Positions 14,386-22,468 of a stretch of 35,202 nucleotides of DNA are shown one piece after another (position 1 is the first letter of the stretch; each line of letters starts with the position of its first letter). The stretch is from positions 1 through 35,202 of the forward strand of contig CAZYWK010000035.1 of the NCBI GenBank assembly GCA_964651825.1. The letters run 5' to 3'. This DNA is from Sva-07 sp964651825. Lineage in GTDB: Bacteria > Actinomycetota > Acidimicrobiia > Acidimicrobiales > Ilumatobacteraceae. Below the pieces are notes generated by a model. That model was not told the DNA's origin. It made no database searches and saw nothing but the letters and a program-made list of their open reading frames with translations. The position numbers and the translations under genes were made by a program.

Positions 14386-15840
14386 GTGCGGATCACCGTG
14401 GTGGGCGGCGGCGTCGCCGGACTGACAGCAGCGTTGAAGTTCGGCCGGCAGGGCCATGAGGTCACGTTGGTCGAGCGCGACCAGACACCGATGCCCGAAA
14501 CCCCCGACGCGGCGTTCGCATGGGTGCGCCGGGGTGCGCCGCAGGTGCGCCACAGCCATGCCTTTCTCGGCCGGCTGCGCACGTCCCTCGCCCGCAACGA
14601 GCCCGATGTGCTGGCGGCACTGCTCGAGGCCGGCGCCACCGAGATGCGCTTCGGTGAGAACCTGCCGCCGACGATGACGGGCTTCGTCCCGGAACCGGCC
14701 GACGACGACCTGGCGATGATCGCCTGCCGGCGCACCACGTTCGAGTGGGTGTTGCGGCGCAAGGCGCTCGACGAGGGCAACGTGACGCTCGAGACCGGTC
14801 GCGGGGTGACGGGACTGGTGACCGGCCCTGTGTCCGCGGGCGCGTCGTCACCGCCGATCGTCGTCGGGGTGCGGCTCGACGATGGCGCCGTGCTCGGCAG
14901 CGACCTCGTCGTGGTGGCCGCGGGCAGGCGCACCGCGCTGCCCGACTGGTTGGCGGAGCTCGGCGTCGAACTGCCCGACGAGGAGGTCGAAGACACCGGC
15001 ATCGTGTACTTCTCGCGGTTCTACCGGCTCCTCGACGCAGCGGAGTACCCACCGCGCAGTGGGCTCGTCGGTGGCGACCTGGGCTATGTGAAGTACGGCG
15101 TGTTCATCGGCGACAACCGGACGTTCTCGCTCACCCTCGCCGCACCGACCGCCGACGACGAACTGCGCAAGATCCTGGCCGATCCGGAGCGGTTCGACCG
15201 GGCCGCCGCGGGCCTCGTCGTGGCCGCACCGTTTCTCGACGGCCGCGCCGAACCGCTCGACGACGACGTGCACGTGATGGCCGGGTTGCTCAACCGCTGG
15301 CGGGAGTACGTGGTCGACGGCGAGCCGGCCGCGCTCGGGGTGATCGCCATCGGCGACGCCACGCTCTGCACGAACCCGCTGTACGGCCGCGGCTGCAGCA
15401 CGGGGTACTGGGGCGCCGACCTTCTCGCCAGCGCCATCGGCCGCCACGGTGACGACCTCCGAGCGGTCGCCCTCGACTACGACGAGGCGCTGCGCCGTGA
15501 GATCCTGCCGTGGTACCGCTCCACGGTGGTGCAGGACGCGGAGGCCCGCCGGGTGGCGGCCGCACTCCTCGCCGGCGAGGATCCCGACGGCGATGGCACC
15601 GACCCCCGCACGATGATGCGCGCCGTGTTCCGCGACGGCCTCCTGCCGGCGCTGCAGACCGATCAGGTCGTGCTGCGAGCGTTCCTGCGCAACCTCAACC
15701 TCCTGAGCCAGCCCGACGAGCTGATGGCCGATGCCGACGTGTCGGCACGGGTCCTCGCCGTGTGGGAGCAGCGCGACAACCGGCCGACCCCCGAACCCCT
15801 GGGCCCCGCCAGCCGCGACGAGTTCCTCGCCGCCGTGTGA
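14386..15840 (+). CDS. FAD-dependent oxidoreductase (geranylgeranyl-reductase/halogenase-like)
   Basis: A 484-residue flavoprotein. The N-terminal FAD site is VVGGGVAGLTAALKFGRQGH with the acidic end of strand 2 (TLVERD). CRRTTFEWVLRRKAL and a second nucleotide-contact motif (IAIGDATLCTNPLYGRGCS, about residue 320) place it with class A flavin monooxygenases and geranylgeranyl-reductase or halogenase relatives. The tryptophan-halogenase WxWxIP motif is not seen, so halogenation is not supported. Substrate unknown. GTG is the start, right after a TAGTCT element. It converges with the FKBP gene, 16 bases apart. Confidence 0.85.
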   Translation: MRITVVGGGVAGLTAALKFGRQGHEVTLVERDQTPMPETPDAAFAWVRRGAPQVRHSHAFLGRLRTSLARNEPDVLAALLEAGATEMRFGENLPPTMTGFVPEPADDDLAMIACRRTTFEWVLRRKALDEGNVTLETGRGVTGLVTGPVSAGASSPPIVVGVRLDDGAVLGSDLVVVAAGRRTALPDWLAELGVELPDEEVEDTGIVYFSRFYRLLDAAEYPPRSGLVGGDLGYVKYGVFIGDNRTFSLTLAAPTADDELRKILADPERFDRAAAGLVVAAPFLDGRAEPLDDDVHVMAGLLNRWREYVVDGEPAALGVIAIGDATLCTNPLYGRGCSTGYWGADLLASAIGRHGDDLRAVALDYDEALRREILPWYRSTVVQDAEARRVAAALLAGEDPDGDGTDPRTMMRAVFRDGLLPALQTDQVVLRAFLRNLNLLSQPDELMADADVSARVLAVWEQRDNRPTPEPLGPASRDEFLAAV

Positions 15841-15856
15841 GGCCGAACCGACCGTT

Positions 15857-16225
15857 TCAGCCGACGGCCAGGAGATCGACGACGAAGACGAGCGTCTCGT
15901 TCGGAGCGATCACTCCTCCGGCACCCGACGCTCCGTAGCCGAGGTGGGGCGGGATGGTCAGGCGGCGCCGCCCGCCGACCTTCATGCCCTGCACACCGTC
16001 GTCCCAGCCCTGGATCACCTGGCCGCGTCCGAGACCGAACTGGAACGGTTCCATCCGGTCCCACGAGGCGTCGAACTGGTCTGCGGTCGACCATGCCACA
16101 CCGACGTAGTGGACGGTCACGTTCGAGCCGGCGACCGCTTCGTCGCCATCGCCCACCTGCTCGTCGTCGATGACGAGTTCGGTCGGTGGATGTTCGGCAG
16201 GGATGCTGACCTCAGGCTTGCGCAT
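15857..16225 (-). CDS. FKBP-type peptidyl-prolyl cis-trans isomerase
   Basis: A 122-residue single FKBP domain: VTVHYVGVAWSTADQFDASW, then FQFGLGRGQVIQGWDDGVQG, GGRRRLTIPPHLGYGASGAG and NETLVFVVDLL. The active-site residues (Tyr, Asp, Val-Ile, Trp, Tyr, Phe) are in place. It catalyses proline isomerisation during protein folding. No signal peptide is seen, so it is cytoplasmic. The ATG at 16225 is chosen because the family pattern starts there; TATCGT lies seven bases before it. The open frame further upstream is antisense to the aminotransferase. Confidence 0.92.
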   Translation of the reverse strand: MRKPEVSIPAEHPPTELVIDDEQVGDGDEAVAGSNVTVHYVGVAWSTADQFDASWDRMEPFQFGLGRGQVIQGWDDGVQGMKVGGRRRLTIPPHLGYGASGAGGVIAPNETLVFVVDLLAVG

Positions 16226-16267
16226 GGCCCGCACGATACCGAGTGACACCCGGGTCCCGATTTCGGC

Positions 16268-16273
16268 TTGTAT
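16268..16273 (+). promoter_or_regulatory. -10-like hexamer TTGTAT placed for a leaderless transcript
   Basis: TTGTAT ends six bases before the GTG at 16280. It decides the start: the GGAGGGG run between them is too close to act as a normal ribosome site. Confidence 0.45.
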
Positions 16274-16279
16274 GGAGGG

Positions 16280-17494
16280 GTGACCAACGCCTTTCTCCAC
16301 CCGTTCGCCCGTCCCACCAAGGACGACTTCGTCACCATCACCCGCGGTGAGGGCGCTCTGCTGTGGGACAGCGACGGCAACGAGTACGTCGATGCGATGG
16401 CGAGCCTCTGGTACTGCAACGTCGGTCACGGGCGCGCCGAGATCGCCGACGCGGTCGCCGCGCAGATGCGCACGATCGAGACGTACTCGTGCTTCGACCC
16501 CTTCACCAACGGTCCTGCCGAGGAGTTGGCCGAACGGATCGCAACGCTCAGCTCGATCCCCGACGCCCGCGTGTTCCTCGCCGGGTCGGGATCCGAGGCG
16601 ATCGACACGGCGATGAAGCTGGCCCGCCTCACCCACGTCCAGGCCGGACATCCCGAGCGCCGGCTGATCATCTCCCGCGAGCGCGGCTACCACGGCACGA
16701 ACTACGGCGGCACCAGCGCGCAAGGGCTGCCGCTCAACAAGGTCGGCTACGGCGAGCTGCTCGCCGACGTCGTGCAGGTGCCGAGCGACGACATCGAGGC
16801 GCTGTCGGTGCTGATGGCCGAACACTCCGACCGGGTCGCCGCGGTGCTCACCGAACCGGTGCAGGGCGCGGCCGGCGTGTACCCGCCCGGCGACGGCTAC
16901 CTCGAAGGGCTGCGCCAGCTGTGCGACCGGCACGGTGCGCTGTTGATCTTCGACGAGGTGATCACCGGGTTCGGTCGTCTCGGGTCGTGGTTCGCCGCCC
17001 AGCACTACGGCGTCACCCCCGACCTCACGACGTTCGCCAAGGCCGTCACGTCCGGATACCAACCGCTCGGCGGGGTGATCGTCGGCCGGGCGGTTCGTGA
17101 CGCGCTCGAGAGCGACGACTCGTTCTGGCTCCGTCACGGCTACACCTACTCGGGCCACGCCTCGGTGTGCGCGGCCGGGCTCGCCAACCTCGCCATCATC
17201 GAGCGCGAGGGGTTGCTCGGCGAGGTCGAGCGGATCGGTGCCCGGCTCGGGGGTGGGCTGCGGGCACTCGCCGACGACGGGCTGATCGCCGGCGTCCGCG
17301 GCGACGGTGCGATCTACGGGATCGCCCTGCGCGCCGACCAGGACGCGCAGGTGGTGCGGGCGCGCATCCACGAATCCGGTGTGATCGTGCGGGCGATCGC
17401 GGCCGACACGCTCACGTTCTGCCCACCTCTCGTGATCACCGACGAGCAGATCGACCGGGTGATCGACAGCGTCGCCGCAGCAGCGGCGGTGTAG
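16280..17494 (+). CDS. Class III (PLP-dependent) aminotransferase
   Basis: A 404-residue class III aminotransferase. Visible motifs are GNEYVDAMASLWYCNVGHGR near the N-terminus, the PLP phosphate loop (LAGSGSEAIDTAMKLAR), the GYHGTNYGG stretch, the LLIFDEVITGFGRLGSWF signature, and the Schiff-base Lys in TTFAKAVTSGYQPLGG. It transfers an amino group between an omega-amine or amino acid and a keto acid. The pattern is nearest to the omega-amino-acid/pyruvate group, but the substrate is not certain. GTG at 16280 is chosen over an upstream TTG at 16268. The P450 gene follows after nine bases. Confidence 0.9.
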   Translation: MTNAFLHPFARPTKDDFVTITRGEGALLWDSDGNEYVDAMASLWYCNVGHGRAEIADAVAAQMRTIETYSCFDPFTNGPAEELAERIATLSSIPDARVFLAGSGSEAIDTAMKLARLTHVQAGHPERRLIISRERGYHGTNYGGTSAQGLPLNKVGYGELLADVVQVPSDDIEALSVLMAEHSDRVAAVLTEPVQGAAGVYPPGDGYLEGLRQLCDRHGALLIFDEVITGFGRLGSWFAAQHYGVTPDLTTFAKAVTSGYQPLGGVIVGRAVRDALESDDSFWLRHGYTYSGHASVCAAGLANLAIIEREGLLGEVERIGARLGGGLRALADDGLIAGVRGDGAIYGIALRADQDAQVVRARIHESGVIVRAIAADTLTFCPPLVITDEQIDRVIDSVAAAAAV

Positions 17495-17497
17495 ACA
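17492..17497 (+). promoter_or_regulatory. -10-like hexamer TAGACA overlapping the aminotransferase stop
   Basis: TAGACA ends six bases before the P450 ATG and begins with the TAG stop codon of the aminotransferase. It is a weaker match (A in place of T at position 6), so the P450 may also be read from upstream. Confidence 0.25.
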
Positions 17498-17503
17498 GGG
17501 CCG

Positions 17504-18750
<1,247 letters not shown>

Positions 18751-18754
<4 letters not shown>

Positions 18755-18795
18755 ACCTGCAACGTTGGGGTCAGGCACCAGCGTTGCAGGTTCAG
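18751..18795. repeat. 14-base perfect inverted repeat spanning two convergent stop codons
   Basis: CTGAACCTGCAACG (18751-18764) pairs perfectly with CGTTGCAGGTTCAG (18782-18795) around a 17-base loop holding GGGGTCAGGCACC. The left TGA ends the P450 gene and the right one, read on the other strand, ends the next gene. It could act as a bidirectional terminator, though no T-run follows. The loop motif resembles REP-type palindromes seen near RAYT transposases. Confidence 0.7.
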
Positions 18796-19664
18796 GGATT
18801 CTGGAGGAGGTGGATCAGGCTGCTGGTGTCCCAGCGGTCGCCGCCGCGGGCGGCAACCTGTTTGTAGAACTGGTCGACCAGCGCGGCCACCGGGAGTCGA
18901 GCGCCGTTGCGGTCGGCCTCGTCGAGGCAGATCCCGAGGTCCTTGCGCATCCACTCCACAGCGAAGCCGAAGTCGAACGATCCCTCCGCCATCGTGCGGG
19001 CGCGGTTGTCCATCTGCCAGCTCTGGGCGGCACCCTTGCCGATCACGTCGATGACCTGGTCGACGTCGAGGCCCGCCCGCTGCGCGAAGTCGACCCCCTC
19101 GGCCAGACCCTGGACGAGGCCGGCGATGCAGATCTGGTTGACCATCTTCGTGAGCTGACCCGCGCCGGCCGGGCCGAGACGAACACATGAGCGGGCGTAC
19201 ACGTCGAGCACCGGCTTGACGGATTCGAACACCGCGGGATCGTCGCTGCCACACATGATGGTCAGCTGGCCGTTCTCGGCGCCGGCCTGGCCGCCCGACA
19301 CCGGTGCGTCGACGAAACCCACACCGTGGTCGACGCACGCGGTCGCCAGTTCGCGGGCCAATCCGGCCGACGCGGTCGTGTGATCCACCAGCACCGCACC
19401 GGCCCGCATGCCGGCGATGGCGCCGTTCGGACCGACCGTCACCTCGCGCACGTCGTCGTCGTTGCCGACGCACAGCGCCACGACATCGACGTCCTCGGCC
19501 GCTTCGATCGGCGTCGGCGCGGCCCGGCCGCCGTTCAGCGCGACCCACGCCAGGGCCTTCGAGGCCGTGCGGTTGTACACGACGACGTCGTGGCCCGCCT
19601 GCCTCAGATGGCGCGCCATCGGGGCGCCCATCGTTCCCATTCCCAAGAACGCGACCTTGCTCAT
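18792..19664 (-). CDS. 3-Hydroxyisobutyrate dehydrogenase-family NAD(P)-dependent oxidoreductase
   Basis: A 290-residue beta-hydroxyacid dehydrogenase. The NAD(P) site is FLGMGTMGAPMARHLRQAGH, the substrate-binding stretch is VDAPVSGGQAGAENGQLTIM, and the catalytic Lys lies in GAGQLTKMVNQICIAG. The second domain is helical, as in the family. It oxidises a 3-hydroxy acid, or as a relative reduces a semialdehyde or imine; the exact substrate is unknown. The ATG at 19664 is preceded by CAGACT at seven bases. It is divergent from the endonuclease-fold gene with 66 bases between. Confidence 0.9.
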   Translation of the reverse strand: MSKVAFLGMGTMGAPMARHLRQAGHDVVVYNRTASKALAWVALNGGRAAPTPIEAAEDVDVVALCVGNDDDVREVTVGPNGAIAGMRAGAVLVDHTTASAGLARELATACVDHGVGFVDAPVSGGQAGAENGQLTIMCGSDDPAVFESVKPVLDVYARSCVRLGPAGAGQLTKMVNQICIAGLVQGLAEGVDFAQRAGLDVDQVIDVIGKGAAQSWQMDNRARTMAEGSFDFGFAVEWMRKDLGICLDEADRNGARLPVAALVDQFYKQVAARGGDRWDTSSLIHLLQNP

Positions 19665-19718
19665 CCTGGCGAGTCTGTCATCCCGGCCCGGTCGGGGATT
19701 CCATGCCGACGGCTGTGC

Positions 19719-19724
19719 CAGAGT
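19719..19724 (+). promoter_or_regulatory. -10-like hexamer CAGAGT placed for a leaderless transcript
   Basis: CAGAGT ends six bases before the GTG at 19731. It fits the n-A-n-n-n-T pattern found at the other genes, but is a weak -10 on its own. Confidence 0.3.
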
Positions 19725-19730
19725 TGCGCC

Positions 19731-20441
19731 GTGTCAGCGAACTGGACGGTCACCACCTGGAACCTGCACGGATCGGCGCGTCCGGACATGTCAGCGGTTG
19801 CGGCGCGGCTCCAGACCGAGGCGCCTGACGTCATCGTGCTGCAGGAGATCCGCAAGCCGCAAGTGGCCGAGCTGGCGCGCCTCGGCAACCTGCGGTTCAC
19901 GTGGGCGAGGAAGCACTACCCGTACTCACGGTTCGCGCCGCGGCTGGCTGAGGGTCTGGCGATCCTGACACCACACGCGCTCGGCGCGGCGGGCCACACC
20001 GAGGTCAGCGATGGCGAGCGCGCCTCGTCGTGGAAGCGGCGGATCGCCCAGTGGGCGCTCGTCGCCCGGCCCGACGGCTCGACGGTGCGCGTGTACAACG
20101 TCCACCTCTCCCCGCACGCCGACGGCACCCACAAGCGCCGCGCCGAAGCGGTGCGCCTGGCCGACGTGATCGCGGAACACGGTGCGCTCGACGAGGTGAT
20201 CGTGGGCGGCGACCTCAACGACGATCTCGACAGCACCGTGATCTATGCGCTCCCGGGTGTCGAGCATCTTCCAGCTCCGCCGACGACTCCTTCGGCGGTG
20301 CCCACGAAGTGCCTCGACCACGTGCTCGTACCGGCCGACGCCACCGACGTCTCGGTCACCGTGCCCGGTGGCGGTGAGGACTGGGTGGCGATCTCCGATC
20401 ATCTCCCGCTGACCGTGAGGTTCACCCGCTCGACGCCATGA
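19731..20441 (+). CDS. Endonuclease/exonuclease/phosphatase-family protein
   Basis: A 236-residue protein with the EEP (DNase I-like) fold. The motifs are TVTTWNLHG (Asn), VIVLQEIR (metal-binding Glu), YNVHLSPHADG (His), VIVGGDLNDD (Asp-x-Asn pair) and the terminal ISDHLPL (catalytic Asp-His). All catalytic residues are present, so it should cut a phosphodiester or phosphomonoester bond with a divalent metal. DNA, RNA, lipid and inositol phosphate substrates are all possible. GTG at 19731 is chosen as the start. It overlaps the FUSC-like gene by ATGA and is probably co-expressed with it. Confidence 0.85.
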   Translation: MSANWTVTTWNLHGSARPDMSAVAARLQTEAPDVIVLQEIRKPQVAELARLGNLRFTWARKHYPYSRFAPRLAEGLAILTPHALGAAGHTEVSDGERASSWKRRIAQWALVARPDGSTVRVYNVHLSPHADGTHKRRAEAVRLADVIAEHGALDEVIVGGDLNDDLDSTVIYALPGVEHLPAPPTTPSAVPTKCLDHVLVPADATDVSVTVPGGGEDWVAISDHLPLTVRFTRSTP

Positions 20442-21652
20442 GGGACGTATCGCACGCCGATGCTGACGACCCGACGCCTCGAGGCGCGGGCCGGATGAAG
20501 CAGGTGTGGCGACGGGTCGCCGACGCCGTCACCTGGGTGCCGCCGACCTCGATCGAGGTCGGCACGGTCGCCAAGTCTGCCCTGGCCGCAGGGGTGGCGT
20601 GGCTCGTGAGCGCGCCGATCACCGGCGTCGGCGCGCCGATCCTGGCGTCGCTGACCGCGCTCGTGGTCGTCCAGGTATCGGCACGGGGCTCGTTCCGCAC
20701 GGCCATCGAACGCACGATCGCGGTGGTGATCGGCGTGTTGGCGGCCTTGGCCATCGGCGATGCGATCACGCTCGACGCGCTCACGGTGACCTTGCTCGTC
20801 GGGGCGTCGCTGACCGTCGCCGAGCTGGTCCTGCGACTGCCACGAGCGGCGGCACGCCAGGTGCCGGTCAGCGTCATGGTCGTCCTCACGACCGTGTCGG
20901 TGAGCGACGAGTGGTCGAGCCTCCATCGGGCCGCCGACACGCTGATCGGGGCGATGGTCGGTGTCGTGATCTCCGTCGGGCTGCCGGTCTCACGACTGGT
21001 CGACGGGCGCCAGACGTTGCAGCGGCTCTCGTCGGGAATCCAGGACGCGCTGCTGGCGATGGGCGAGGGTCTCCGACACGACTGGTCGACCGAGCAGACC
21101 GAGGAGTGGCGCCGCCGTGCCCGCGAGGTCCGCCAGCGGATGGCCCCGGCGGCGACCGAGGCGATCGGGAACAGCCGGGAGTCGATCCGCTGGAACTACC
21201 GCGATCGCGGCCACCTCGACGAGCTCATCCGCTACGAGTCGGTGCTGCCCAGGTTCGAACGCACCGCGATCGGTGTGTCGGTGATCTCCCGCGGCATCGA
21301 CGACCACGCCCGGCTGTCGGGAACGTCGCACGCTGCGATGCCGTCGATCGGCGAGCTGCTGGAAGCGCTGGCGATGGCGGTCGACCGTCTGGCGGCGGGG
21401 GTGATCGACGGCGTTGCTGACGACGAGCTCACCTCAGCGCTCGAGGAGGTCGACCGGCGGCGACAACGATGCGTCGATGCCGCAGCCCGCCGTGCCCGCG
21501 AAGCCCTGCTCGCCGGTGCCGACACCGACGCCCGATCCAGCGACCCCGCCACCGACGAGGAACGGCGTCGCCTCGACGGCGAGTGGTTGAACTACGCCGC
21601 GATACTCGTGCAGGTCGACCGCATCGTGGCCGACCTCGCCGGCGACAGCTGA
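20438..21652 (+). CDS. FUSC-like (aromatic acid exporter family) membrane protein
   Basis: A 404-residue protein. Residues about 40-190 hold four to six hydrophobic segments (ALAAGVAWLVSAPITGV, ASLTALVVVQVS, TIAVVIGVLAALAIG, LIGAMVGVVISVGLPV), followed by a long charged helical cytoplasmic part (200-404). This layout and the RTAIERTIAVVIG stretch match FUSC/ArAE-type proteins, which are linked to efflux of aromatic acids or to membrane stress. The start overlaps the upstream gene stop (ATGA). No transport substrate can be named. Confidence 0.75.
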   Translation: MRDVSHADADDPTPRGAGRMKQVWRRVADAVTWVPPTSIEVGTVAKSALAAGVAWLVSAPITGVGAPILASLTALVVVQVSARGSFRTAIERTIAVVIGVLAALAIGDAITLDALTVTLLVGASLTVAELVLRLPRAAARQVPVSVMVVLTTVSVSDEWSSLHRAADTLIGAMVGVVISVGLPVSRLVDGRQTLQRLSSGIQDALLAMGEGLRHDWSTEQTEEWRRRAREVRQRMAPAATEAIGNSRESIRWNYRDRGHLDELIRYESVLPRFERTAIGVSVISRGIDDHARLSGTSHAAMPSIGELLEALAMAVDRLAAGVIDGVADDELTSALEEVDRRRQRCVDAAARRAREALLAGADTDARSSDPATDEERRRLDGEWLNYAAILVQVDRIVADLAGDS

Positions 21653-21668
21653 CCGGACAGCCGCCGGG

Positions 21669-22187
21669 TCACTTCTTCTTGGCTTCGGCGGGCGTCTTCA
21701 GCACGCCTTTGGCGAGCGCGTCGTCGAGGTAGGCCTCGGCCTCCTCGGCCGACACCTTCAGCGCCGGCGAGATCTCGGAGATCAGGTTGACGCGGGCACG
21801 CTCGTACATGGTGCGCTCGGCCGCCGACAGCGACGCGTCGCGGTTGCGGGCGGCCAGGTTCCGGACGACTTCGGCAACCTGATACACATCGCCGCTCTTG
21901 AGCTTCTCCTGGTGGTTCTTGAAGCGACGGCTCCAGTTCGACGGCACGCGCGGGTCGGGCTTGGCGAGGACAGCCACGAGGTCTTCGAGCTCGTCGGCCG
22001 ACACCGGCGGACGCACCCCGACCTCGTCGGTCTTGTCGATCGGCACCTTCAGCGTCATCTCGTTGATGACCGTCTTGAGAATCAGGTACTCCTGTTTCTC
22101 ACCGAAGAACTCCATCTTCTTGGTCCCCTGGACGACGCAAGCACCGTGCTGGGGATAGATGACGGTTTCGCCCTTCTTGAACTTCAC
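21669..22187 (-). CDS. carD: CarD-family transcription factor
   Basis: A 172-residue CarD/CdnL protein. The N-terminal RNA-polymerase-interaction Tudor-like domain reads FKKGETVIYPQHGACVV and KQEYLILKTVINEMTLKVPI; the C-terminal helical DNA-binding domain includes VPSNWSRRFKNHQEKLKSGD with the conserved Trp that wedges the upstream edge of the bubble. It stabilises open complexes at rRNA and many other promoters in actinobacteria. GTG at 22187 is chosen because a GAGG ribosome site lies seven bases before it and the family starts here. It converges with the FUSC-like gene, 16 bases apart. Confidence 0.95.
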   Translation of the reverse strand: MKFKKGETVIYPQHGACVVQGTKKMEFFGEKQEYLILKTVINEMTLKVPIDKTDEVGVRPPVSADELEDLVAVLAKPDPRVPSNWSRRFKNHQEKLKSGDVYQVAEVVRNLAARNRDASLSAAERTMYERARVNLISEISPALKVSAEEAEAYLDDALAKGVLKTPAEAKKK

Positions 22188-22374
22188 TCGGAAACCTCGC
22201 CTCGTCGGGGGACACCGCTGGCCTCGCAGCGGCATTCCAGCCTACCGACGACTCTCCCGAATCGACCCGGGCGGCCCTCGCCCGCGGCCACCGCGTTCAG
22301 TCCTGCGCTCCAGTCCCGGTGCCGAGGGCAACCACCTGGAGGCCTGAGATTCCGCGGACACGGGAGTCCGCGAG

Positions 22375-22449
22375 CGCCCCCGGCAGGATTTGAACCTGCG
22401 CGCTACGGATTAGAAGGCCGTTGCTCTATCCGGACTGAGCTACGGGGGC
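22375..22449 (-). tRNA. tRNA-Arg (anticodon TCT)
   Basis: A full cloverleaf on the minus strand: acceptor GCCCCCG with CGGGGGC, D-arm GCTC...GAGC, anticodon stem ACGGC with loop CTTCTAA (anticodon TCT), T-arm with GGTTCAAATCC. The discriminator is G and CCA is not encoded. It is 19 bases downstream of the glycine-rich protein gene on the same strand. Confidence 0.95.
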
Positions 22450-22468
22450 AGGGCGACCACGATATCTG

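Noticed and set aside
14386..15840. Tryptophan halogenase
   Set aside because: The FAD motifs fit the wider superfamily, but the WxWxIP halogenase motif is not visible.
16226..17371. Upstream extension of the FKBP frame
   Set aside because: Antisense to the aminotransferase; the FKBP domain is complete from 16225.
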